Below are positions 48,489 to 55,762 of a stretch of 55,762 bases of DNA, one piece after another. The stretch comes from Bacteroidales bacterium (lineage in GTDB: Bacteria > Bacteroidota > Bacteroidia > Bacteroidales > UBA932). The notes below the pieces were generated by a model that saw only the letters and a program-made list of their open reading frames with translations, searched no databases and was not told the origin of the DNA. The stretch lies in NCBI GenBank assembly GCA_016282145.1, contig JAEEJZ010000038.1, forward strand, positions 1 through 55,762. Direction: 5' to 3'. The translations under genes and the position numbers were made by a program. Each line of letters opens with the position of its first letter. Positions within the stretch are counted from its first letter, which is position 1.

Positions 48489-51067
48489 TGGGCAACAGCG
48501 CGATAATTGTAGCCGAGTGCTTGCAGGCGAGGAATTTCCTGTTGCGTAAGCGTAGTATAGAACCGGCGCCAGTCCTTGATGTCCGGATGGCACCACATCA
48601 CTTCCGAAAGCGCCAGCATCCTGGGCAGAAGCATATACTCCGCATGAGACATGGTGGCGATAAATTCGGTCCAGACATTGCCCTGAAGCCCCAGTATGCG
48701 CCCGGCAGAAGGAAGCGGTATTCCTTGTAACGGCTCGTAGGAATAGCATTTTTCGAGGGAGACAAAATGGCCTATTCCGTCCGGTTCCTCGGCAGGATTG
48801 GCCGATTGTGAATAATCCAGATAGCAATAATCGCAAGGTGTCATGATAACATCAAACCCACGGTCTGCCGCCTGGATGCCCCCTTTTGTGCCGCGCCAGG
48901 ACATGACGGTCGCCCCGGGCGCAAGATTCCCTTCCAGGATTTCATCCCATCCGATGATCTTCCTCCCCCTTTTTGCAAGGATTTCCTGCACCCTCGCTGT
49001 AACATAGTTTTGCAGATAGGTTTCTGCGCTGGCTTGTTCCGTATCGGAAAGCCCCAGGTCACGGATTCTGGCCTGGCAGTGCGGACATTCCTTCCAGCGC
49101 TCTTTAGGACATTCATCCCCGCCGATATGGATATATCGGGACGGGAACAACGCACAAATCTCATCGAAGACATTTTCAAGGAACGTAAACGAAGTTTCCT
49201 TCCCGGCGCACAATACATCCGGAGAAATATCCCATATCGTCATGACGCTGTATGGACCGCCGGTACAACCCAGCCAGGGATAGGCGGCAAGTGCGGAAGT
49301 CAGATGCGCCGGCAGGTCTACTTCCGGGACAATCTCGATGCCGAGCGATGCGGCATAGGCGACGATTTCCCGAATCTGCTCCTGCGTATAAAAGCCGCCA
49401 TAGCGAATTCCGTCGTTGGATTGCATGTCGTGACCGATCATCGTGCCGTTCCTCCACGCGCCGATTTCGGTCAGTTTGGGATAGCGTTTGATTTCAACAC
49501 GCCAACCGTGGTCATCGGTCAGATGCCAGTGAAACCGGTTCAATTTGTACAGAGACATCACGCGAAGATACTTTTTCACTTCCTCAACGCTGAAAAAATG
49601 CCGTGAACAGTCCAGATGAGCCCCCCTCCAGGAAAAACGCGGTGCATCCGCAATCTCGCAGCAAGGAAGCTCCCCTTCGGCGGAGAGCAGTTGGCGGAGT
49701 GTCGCCAGCGCGTTCACGACACCTGCAAAGCCCGATGCTTTTACCGTCGCGTTCCGCCTCGACACATTGAGTTCGTAGGCCTCATCTGCAAGCGAAGCAT
49801 CGAACTTAAAGGAAATACAGCCGCTCCCTTCTGCGCTGGAAGCAAGTTCCCCGCCAAACGCCTTCACGGCCTCCGCGGCCTCTGAGGAAAATTCCGGGCT
49901 GCAGTTGACCGTCGCCGCGCCGGCGTGGAAACTTCCTCTTTTCAAAGTTACCCTATTGGGATAGGGAATCAGCGGCAACACGGGGGCGGCCGCTGTACGG
50001 GGGCCAGTCTTTCCGTTGATTTCTCTGATTAACGCAACTTCCTCTTCGGAATACGGCGTTCCATCCTGTCTGAGGATATCGTGGAACCATACCGACGGCT
50101 CATCCACATCGAGCGGCGTATCCCAGGCGAAGATTGTGTTCGTCTTTCCGGAAACGAAACCCCAGTTGATAGCACCAACCCCGTTTTCCTTCAGCATAGG
50201 AAGGATAGTCTGGAAAGTGCTGTTCTGCGTTCTCGCCATATACTCCGTACAGACCATCGGCTTGCCGTAGCGTTTGAGCGTATCCACCATGGCCTTGTGG
50301 CTTTCAAGCGGCTCATAGGTGTGATAGGTGATGATATCCGAGTTTTCCAGCTGCCAGACATTCATCTCTCCCAGCCGGGAATTCCATACGCCGGCGGTCA
50401 GGGGCTGGGAAGGATTGACCTCCCTTGCCCAGCGGAACACATCCTTCAGCAGGGGGAAACTGCGCTCCCAGTAACGGTAGGGATCCTGGCCGCCACCGGG
50501 TTCGTTGTAAAGGTCCCAGGAGTGGATGCGCCGGTCATTTTTGAATTCTTTCAGGATATCCTTGACATAGGCCTCAAGGACCTTGAGGATCGCGGTCGTA
50601 TCTTCTGCATAGCGGACGCCGGAGCCGCAAAGCCCGAAATAAAGGGCACCGGGATCCTTGCACCATCCGGAGTTGTGGACGCCGCGCAGGGGCGCGGGCT
50701 GGGGTCCTGTCTCGCAGGTCTCGTTCCAGCAGTCGTCCAGGAAGACGAACATCGTACGGATACCGTGAGAGGACGCAATGTCCAGATAACGGTTGATGCG
50801 CTTCTTGAAGCCCCGGGCATCCTGTTCCCACAGCTTGTGGTGGAGGAACACCCGCATCAAGTTGAAACCCAGGTCTTCCGCCCAGCCCAGCTCCTTGTCA
50901 ATGAGGTCGGGGCTGAACGTTTCTTCCTGCCACATCTCCAACTGGTTGACGGCATTGGAGGGAATATAATCGCATCCGGAAACCCAGTCCGGGTTATTGT
51001 TGCAATTACCTTTCTGGCATCCTGTCATCAGTACCAGAGTCAACGCAAAGAATATCCATTTTTTCAT
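48485..51067 (-). CDS. Lipoprotein fusion of a clan GH-A glycosidase and a GH20 beta-hexosaminidase
   Basis: The 860-residue lipoprotein (Cys17 in LMTGCQKG) has two catalytic modules. Module 1 (about 25-350) is a TIM-barrel of clan GH-A, GH5-like: the acid/base is E189 in WDLYNEPGGG and the nucleophile is E275 in VCTEYMA. Module 2 is a full GH20 enzyme: a GH20b-like N-domain (about 360-475), then the barrel with HWHLTDDHGWRVEI, the D651-E652 pair in HIGGDECPK, and GLQGNVWTE. GH20 releases terminal beta-GlcNAc or GalNAc. The pairing suggests one glycan with an internal bond and N-acetylhexosamine ends. It overlaps genes on both sides. Confidence 0.85.
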   Translation of the reverse strand: MKKWIFFALTLVLMTGCQKGNCNNNPDWVSGCDYIPSNAVNQLEMWQEETFSPDLIDKELGWAEDLGFNLMRVFLHHKLWEQDARGFKKRINRYLDIASSHGIRTMFVFLDDCWNETCETGPQPAPLRGVHNSGWCKDPGALYFGLCGSGVRYAEDTTAILKVLEAYVKDILKEFKNDRRIHSWDLYNEPGGGQDPYRYWERSFPLLKDVFRWAREVNPSQPLTAGVWNSRLGEMNVWQLENSDIITYHTYEPLESHKAMVDTLKRYGKPMVCTEYMARTQNSTFQTILPMLKENGVGAINWGFVSGKTNTIFAWDTPLDVDEPSVWFHDILRQDGTPYSEEEVALIREINGKTGPRTAAAPVLPLIPYPNRVTLKRGSFHAGAATVNCSPEFSSEAAEAVKAFGGELASSAEGSGCISFKFDASLADEAYELNVSRRNATVKASGFAGVVNALATLRQLLSAEGELPCCEIADAPRFSWRGAHLDCSRHFFSVEEVKKYLRVMSLYKLNRFHWHLTDDHGWRVEIKRYPKLTEIGAWRNGTMIGHDMQSNDGIRYGGFYTQEQIREIVAYAASLGIEIVPEVDLPAHLTSALAAYPWLGCTGGPYSVMTIWDISPDVLCAGKETSFTFLENVFDEICALFPSRYIHIGGDECPKERWKECPHCQARIRDLGLSDTEQASAETYLQNYVTARVQEILAKRGRKIIGWDEILEGNLAPGATVMSWRGTKGGIQAADRGFDVIMTPCDYCYLDYSQSANPAEEPDGIGHFVSLEKCYSYEPLQGIPLPSAGRILGLQGNVWTEFIATMSHAEYMLLPRMLALSEVMWCHPDIKDWRRFYTTLTQQEIPRLQALGYNYRAVAQ

Positions 51068-52185
51068 AATTCAAACAGAATGATATCGCCCGGCTCGAGC
51101 ACTATCGCTCCGGCACGGAAGGGAGAACGTTTGCCGTCCTTCCCGACCTGCTTTGTCTTCCGGGAAAAATTCAAGCTTATTTCCTGCGCTTCGGTGCAGT
51201 CCTTATTTACGAGTGCAAGGTACTGCCGCCTGCCCTTTTCCACCAGCGAGGCGACCAGCCCGGCTTCCCCGGTCTGAAGCGAAGCGACGGGGCCGAAGGG
51301 CTCGAAGGCACGGGTCCCGTCTGGTAGTGAAGGCCCGGCGTGCCAGACTTGCCGCACATCGGCTCCGGCAAATACCGGTGACAAGGCGTGGATCTCCGCA
51401 TTGACCTGTTTCAGCAAATCAAAAACAGGAGTACGCACACCCTCCTTGTCCACGGCTCCGCGGAACGTATAGTACTGGATAACCTGGGCCCCGTAGGCAA
51501 GGTCACTGAAGGCCTGGAGGCGCAGGTGCCCCAGCGTGGGGACAGGGTAAAATGCAGGCGGAGAGGGAGGCCCCAGATAATGGGATTCCAAAAGGGCGAA
51601 GGCCCAGAAAGGCTTTCCACGTTCCAGGGAAAGATTCCTCATTTCTTCCAGGTTCCGGTACCACAGGGGGCGGACGGAAATTTTTCCGTCCGCTTCGGTG
51701 ATGGAATACTGATCGAAGGAGAAGAACGGCACGTTCACCGAATCCGCAAAGAGTTGCAGGTTCGAGGCGTAAGCTTCCTTGCCGCCCCAAGCCCAGTTCG
51801 GGTACAGGTTTACATAGCAGGGATGGCCCCCGTCCAGGGCGGAAATCCGTGAAACCAGTTTCCCCAGGTCGGGAAGATCCCAGGTTTCCGGCTCATCCTT
51901 GATATAATAGCCTGCCAGGGCGGGATGGTTCTTCAATAACGGGACGATCGAATCCGGATTCTCCAGCATGGCCGGACAGGACACGAAGACCTTGATTCCC
52001 TCTTTCTGCGCGGCATCCAGCACTTCCATGGCGAGCGGAAGCGTCCGGCTCCGCGTCAGATAATAATCCGTCCCGCTCTCCCTGAGGTAGGGGAAGAACT
52101 CAGCATGCTTCCCCTCAGAAATGCCGTGCCAGGCAAGTGTTTGTATCACTGCCTGGCACAGGCAAAATAGAAGACGGATGGACAT
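51064..52185 (-). CDS. Secreted TIM-barrel glycosidase-like protein (GH42-like)
   Basis: A 373-residue protein with a signal peptide (SIRLLFCLCQAVIQTLA). It has a barrel-like core: GYYIKDEPETW (D97, E98), NLYPNWAWGG, FFSFDQYSI, PFWAFALLESHY and YPVPTLGHLRLQAFSDLAYGAQ. A small C-terminal beta domain follows. It is homologous over its whole length to residues ~620-994 of the next gene upstream. The D-E pair is a candidate acid/base. A nucleophile is not evident, since E in LLESHY is not kept in the paralogue. I read it as a GH42- or GH-A-like enzyme of unknown substrate. Confidence 0.65.
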   Translation of the reverse strand: MSIRLLFCLCQAVIQTLAWHGISEGKHAEFFPYLRESGTDYYLTRSRTLPLAMEVLDAAQKEGIKVFVSCPAMLENPDSIVPLLKNHPALAGYYIKDEPETWDLPDLGKLVSRISALDGGHPCYVNLYPNWAWGGKEAYASNLQLFADSVNVPFFSFDQYSITEADGKISVRPLWYRNLEEMRNLSLERGKPFWAFALLESHYLGPPSPPAFYPVPTLGHLRLQAFSDLAYGAQVIQYYTFRGAVDKEGVRTPVFDLLKQVNAEIHALSPVFAGADVRQVWHAGPSLPDGTRAFEPFGPVASLQTGEAGLVASLVEKGRRQYLALVNKDCTEAQEISLNFSRKTKQVGKDGKRSPFRAGAIVLEPGDIILFEL

Positions 52186-55169
52186 CACGCCAGACGATAT
52201 ACCTTGATGTCACCGGCGGTCAGCGAGCCACTGAACGACGTGACGGGAACATCCCGTCCGTCTTTGCAGATTTCAGTCGCAGTTCCGCTGAAAGAGATGT
52301 TCAGACTCATGTTCTGATCAATGCTGCGGTTCACTATCGCCACATAGCGGCTTCCGCTTTTGGTGAAATAGGAAACCACAGCTCCCGAAGTGGAAGTGGT
52401 GAGCGAACTTACACCGGAAGGCAGGGAAGATCCGAGCGCCGTCGTACCGGTGGGGATGGAAGAACCGGTATGCTTTACCCACTGGATGGTAGCATCCTTG
52501 AAGACGCGGCCGAGGCTCTGGAGCTCCCTGTTGACGGTTTTTGTCCTCTGATAGACAGGCGTCCTGGAATTCTGGAAAAGTCCCCAGTAGGTGAAATACT
52601 CGAATCCCTGTGCGCCATAGACCAGGTTGCTGAACTGCTGCAACCGCAGATGTCCGAGCGTAGGCACCGGATACACATAGTAGGGAGAAGCTCCCTGATT
52701 ATGCGCCAGGGCCAGGGCGAAGGCCCAGAAGGGCACGCCGGCATTCCTGGAAACCGTAAGTGCGGATTCCAGGTTCTGGTACCAGATAGGGTTCAGGGTG
52801 GCAGGGAACGAAGAGCCCTCTTTCCCGGTATAGATGGGATAGTGGTCGAAGGAGAACAGCTTCACACCCGTGTACTGGACATAATGCGTACAGGTTCCCG
52901 TGTAATCACTCACGTTCCACGCCCAGTTGGGAGGGAAGTTCAGGTAAAACATGTGCACCTTGTCCAGTTTTCCTATATCGTTCACGAAAGCTCTTGCCCC
53001 GTCATACTCCGATGCAGACCACAGCTCGTCCGCTACGAAGTAGCCGTAAAAGGCGGTATTCGTAAGGAGCTGGTTCACGACGGAGGCAGCGGTACTGGAA
53101 TTTGCAAGTTCCGGTGTAGTGGTGATCATCTGGACACCGGCCGTCTTCGCCATATTCAGCGCCTTGAACATATCCGTCTGGTTGCCGTAACCGCTCAGGT
53201 AGAGGGTGAAACCGGCATCGCGCATCGAGTTGAAGGCATTCTGTCCCGCGGAGGAATTGATATCGATTCCTGCCCAGCCCAAGATGGGGAAAACTTCTTC
53301 CACGTCCCATTGCGGATCGGCCTCGGGGTCGTCCGAATGGTAGGTGAGGCTCACGACACCGGTCGCCTTGTTGTACTCCAGCATATACAGGCCGGGATAG
53401 AAGGTGACATTGGTATTCTGGGTAAGGAAGCAGATATTCTCGTTGTGTACGGTAACAAGGTCAGGGGTGTTGGTCGTAAGGGACTTCACGTTCGCAGCCC
53501 ATGCCCTGTTGGTATAGAGCTGCACGGCCCAGTCGTCTCCCAGATAGAGCAGCGCCTGATAGACATTGGTGCTCTTCCTGTACATACTCAACTGTCCGTA
53601 GGCCTCCGTGTGCCCCCACAATTCATTGAGGAAGGTGTCGTCACGCAACGAATAGGTAAGGTACGGTGAAAGCGGATAGCTGGCGTTGCGGCCTATGAGG
53701 AAAATGCTTTCGCTTGCACCTGCGATATCCTGAAGCACGATCCAACCGGCATCCGGGGCGTAATAGGCCTCGTAGTTGCGGTCGATTCCGTCATAGGTGG
53801 CGATACCCTTGGTATCGTCAAAGTTGGAGAACGGCCATATGGCAAGGGCCTTCGAGGCCTTTTCGCTGAAATTGAGCAACTGGATCTCACCACCCTGTAC
53901 CAGAGGCATTATCCACTTCACCTTGGTCGTGGAAGAACCGTAGGCGGGCATGGTATTCTTGTCCAGTACCTGACGGAAATTGGCCCGGCACTTGTCCATA
54001 TCGAAGGTGATATAGTCCGGAGCCACGTTGTACGTGGAGTACACGGATGGTTTGTTCGTCTTTGTGCCGGAACTGGTTGTCCGTACCATGGCCCTGAAAT
54101 CCGAGCCGCCCGCCACGTAACCGCTGTTGTCGATGGTCGTACCGTTGACCTTCTCCGCGATGAGGAATGCACTTCCGAGCGTGTTCGCCTGGGCGATGCT
54201 GGTGGATTCATAATGATACCTGCTGGTACGGGTAAGCGGAATCACGTGTGAGGCATTGTCCACAACATAAAGCGTCGCGGGAGGCAGCGGCAGATTATAG
54301 TCGAAGCGCAGGGACTTGATCTTTCCGGGAGCAAAAGTCTCGGCCGAAGAGAGCGTCACGCTTTTCTCGTAATCATTGACACGGAGGCTGAGGGTCTTGC
54401 CCGCCGCCACGCTGCAGGGAGCGATGCCCAGATAGAAGGTCGCCGACCCGTTGTTGGCGATGGCCTGGCCGCCGCTGACGGTCAGTACGGCCGTGTTGCT
54501 TCCATCCTGCACATAGGTCAGTTCCGGGGTAGCGTCTGGAACGCTTATACTGAATTTCCCGCTAATCATCATCCCTTCCGGTACGGTCAAGGCAATCTCA
54601 TTCACCGGGAAACTGCTGCCGGAGTGGTTGACGACGGTAAATTCCACGATGGAGGCAATGTGCGACATCGTGACGATCGGGGTGTCTGAGCCCTTGGCGG
54701 TAGCCTTTCCGTATAGCGGGAAAGCCTTGCCAGCCAGATGCGCCATATTTCCGTTGCCGGTCTGGGTCTGTGTGCCGCCTACCGCCAGCACCGCATCGGA
54801 CACATGCTGTTTCATGGCGGCGTCATAGGGGTAGAAGGCAAACCATTTATAGGTGGCAGAAGGGGTCAGGGTGCCGGAAACGGTGCCCAGGAAGCTCCCT
54901 GTCTCGCTGTTGCTGAGCGTAAACGCTCCGTCCATTCCGTACTCGGAAGCGCTTGACGCGCAGTGCATCACGGCAATTTGGTCACCGGTCGCCCAGCGGG
55001 TATAAAGGCCGTCGTTGACGGTTTTGCTCTCATCCGGTACGGCCTGGATTTCAAAAGCATTCTCACCTGCAATCGATGCATCGGGTAACAGTTCCTTTTG
55101 GCAGGCAGAGAACGCACTCAGGGCCACTGCGGCCAGCACCAGAAACTTATTGATTATTTCCTTTTTCAT
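52185..55169 (-). CDS. Surface lipoprotein: fimbrillin-like, SusE/F-like and TIM-barrel glycosidase-like modules
   Basis: A 994-residue lipoprotein (C23 in AFSACQKELL). Residues ~30-295 look like a fimbrillin-family domain: NDGLYTRWATGDQIAVM, WFAFYPYDAAM and the repeated strand pattern up to GKIKSLRFDYNL. Residues ~300-610 contain SusE/F-like starch-binding-type units (SIFLIGRNASYPLSPYLTYSL, LYLGDDWAVQLYTNRAW). Residues ~620-994 form a barrel module like the protein at 51064-52185, with FVADELW (D714, E715), PPNWAWN, FSFDHYPI and PVPTLGHLRLQQFSNLVYGAQ. It may bind and act on a glycan at the cell surface. Its stop overlaps the next start by one base. Confidence 0.75.
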   Translation of the reverse strand: MKKEIINKFLVLAAVALSAFSACQKELLPDASIAGENAFEIQAVPDESKTVNDGLYTRWATGDQIAVMHCASSASEYGMDGAFTLSNSETGSFLGTVSGTLTPSATYKWFAFYPYDAAMKQHVSDAVLAVGGTQTQTGNGNMAHLAGKAFPLYGKATAKGSDTPIVTMSHIASIVEFTVVNHSGSSFPVNEIALTVPEGMMISGKFSISVPDATPELTYVQDGSNTAVLTVSGGQAIANNGSATFYLGIAPCSVAAGKTLSLRVNDYEKSVTLSSAETFAPGKIKSLRFDYNLPLPPATLYVVDNASHVIPLTRTSRYHYESTSIAQANTLGSAFLIAEKVNGTTIDNSGYVAGGSDFRAMVRTTSSGTKTNKPSVYSTYNVAPDYITFDMDKCRANFRQVLDKNTMPAYGSSTTKVKWIMPLVQGGEIQLLNFSEKASKALAIWPFSNFDDTKGIATYDGIDRNYEAYYAPDAGWIVLQDIAGASESIFLIGRNASYPLSPYLTYSLRDDTFLNELWGHTEAYGQLSMYRKSTNVYQALLYLGDDWAVQLYTNRAWAANVKSLTTNTPDLVTVHNENICFLTQNTNVTFYPGLYMLEYNKATGVVSLTYHSDDPEADPQWDVEEVFPILGWAGIDINSSAGQNAFNSMRDAGFTLYLSGYGNQTDMFKALNMAKTAGVQMITTTPELANSSTAASVVNQLLTNTAFYGYFVADELWSASEYDGARAFVNDIGKLDKVHMFYLNFPPNWAWNVSDYTGTCTHYVQYTGVKLFSFDHYPIYTGKEGSSFPATLNPIWYQNLESALTVSRNAGVPFWAFALALAHNQGASPYYVYPVPTLGHLRLQQFSNLVYGAQGFEYFTYWGLFQNSRTPVYQRTKTVNRELQSLGRVFKDATIQWVKHTGSSIPTGTTALGSSLPSGVSSLTTSTSGAVVSYFTKSGSRYVAIVNRSIDQNMSLNISFSGTATEICKDGRDVPVTSFSGSLTAGDIKVYRLA

Positions 55170-55175
55170 TCTTTT

Positions 55176-55762
55176 CTATCTTTTGACCAGGGTGGCCTGC
55201 TTTGTGGAAGAGTTGTAGGTGAGGGTGTATAATCCGGCCGTAAACGATGTGCCGGCAGCACCATACGCTCCATCATCGATACGCAGCGTAGCCGGCGTGG
55301 TGGAAGTCACTCCGGTCTGCTGCTGGGCCCACGCGGCAGCGGTATAGAACTGGAAACCAAAACCTGTATTCAGATAGACCGTGGTCTTGAAAACGTTGCT
55401 GGTGGTAGTTTCCATCATATACAACCTCTTCCAGCAACCGTTGTCCTGTGCGTAGAAGTTATCATCGGCCAAAGTATAACTTGCATTCCACGTAGGAGGA
55501 CAGCTGGCATTGCGTCCTATGAGGAACACCTGCGAACCGCCAAGCTGCCAGAAAGTCAGATATTTCGGCGTCTTGACATAGTGGGCCTCATAATTATGCT
55601 GCTTGCCTGTATAGGTTGCCGTCAAGGTGGTATTGTTGATGGACGTGAACCAATCGGCATTGAGCATCGCTGTGGGACTCGCCGGGAAATTCATAAACTC
55701 CACGCGGCAGTTGTTGGGCATCGGGCATACCCAGCGGACCTTGTCATCGGTACGGTTACCGA
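55176..55762 (-). CDS. SusE/F-like outer-membrane lipoprotein, C-terminal part only
   Basis: The frame is open to the right edge, so the start lies outside the window; about 194 residues are seen. DKVRWVCPMPNNCRVEF at the left of the readable part matches TKVKWIMPL ... IQLLNF in the next gene. QVFLIGRNASCPPTWNASYTLADDNF and FGFQFYTAAAWAQQQ also match. It ends in a strand, YTLTYNSSTKQATLVKR. It is the first visible gene of the operon that runs to 47841. Confidence 0.8.
   Translation of the reverse strand, partial: GNRTDDKVRWVCPMPNNCRVEFMNFPASPTAMLNADWFTSINNTTLTATYTGKQHNYEAHYVKTPKYLTFWQLGGSQVFLIGRNASCPPTWNASYTLADDNFYAQDNGCWKRLYMMETTTSNVFKTTVYLNTGFGFQFYTAAAWAQQQTGVTSTTPATLRIDDGAYGAAGTSFTAGLYTLTYNSSTKQATLVKR

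Overview
The window reads as the chromosome of a GC-rich member of the Bacteroidales, probably an uncultured gut or rumen plant- and glycan-degrader. The signs are promoters of the Bacteroidetes type (TAnnTTTG at about -7), lipoproteins with short lipoboxes, a fimbrillin-like/SusE-SusF-like glycan gene set, a DUF4861 protein, a Bacteroidetes-type IleRS, and few strong Shine-Dalgarno sequences. Species cannot be named from the sequence alone.

Layout. 1-5500: the 3' part of an Rpn-type PD-(D/E)XK nuclease gene, the rpoN/SPOR/lipoprotein operon, divergent miaB, tRNA-His, and a gene-free stretch rich in inverted repeats that ends in a broken second Rpn copy. 5504-20571: a pectin and galacturonate locus. 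It holds a DUF4861 lipoprotein, a PL1 pectate lyase and a 1250-residue four-module protein (two alpha/beta hydrolases, GH105, CE8). These sit beside the full isomerase pathway: UxaC, UxaB, UxaA, KdgK, Eda, an ExuT-like carrier and an EEP-family protein. Together they would de-esterify and cleave homogalacturonan, release uronate monomers, import or move them, and convert galacturonate to pyruvate and glyceraldehyde-3-phosphate. 20586-29815: housekeeping genes on the minus strand (PhoH, a PurL-like orphan, FolC, PAP2, LspA, a DksA-like protein, IleS). 29899-34417: CvpA, TsaB and GlpABC, overlapping end to end. 34434-39350: a thioredoxin-fold lipoprotein, HIT, GreA, PAP2, TcdA and a CoA-transferase, all minus. 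39407-47836: MazG; a minus operon of DHH phosphoesterase, FKBP isomerase, MATE and a cytidylate-kinase-like protein; then a conserved membrane-anchored protein, RsmD, AckA and Pta. 47841-55762: a second glycan locus on the minus strand, encoding SusE/F-like surface proteins, a fimbrillin/SusF-like/TIM-barrel fusion, its stand-alone paralogue, a clan GH-A plus GH20 fusion and a CBM9-like protein. No SusC/SusD pair is inside the window; it may lie past the right edge.

The most unusual signal is non-coding. At least three intergenic sites (16335-16417, 24355-24426, 37941-38048) carry a nearly identical 30-base core made of two mini-hairpins. Each is framed by a long inverted repeat whose sequence is different and locus-specific. 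Two more sites (13267-13380 and 5010-5183) have the same architecture with a second core type, and 761-831 may be a sixth. All lie directly 3' of a gene, and several have GAA or GGA triloops. They look like a family of small palindromic elements that occupy the loops of gene-end hairpins.
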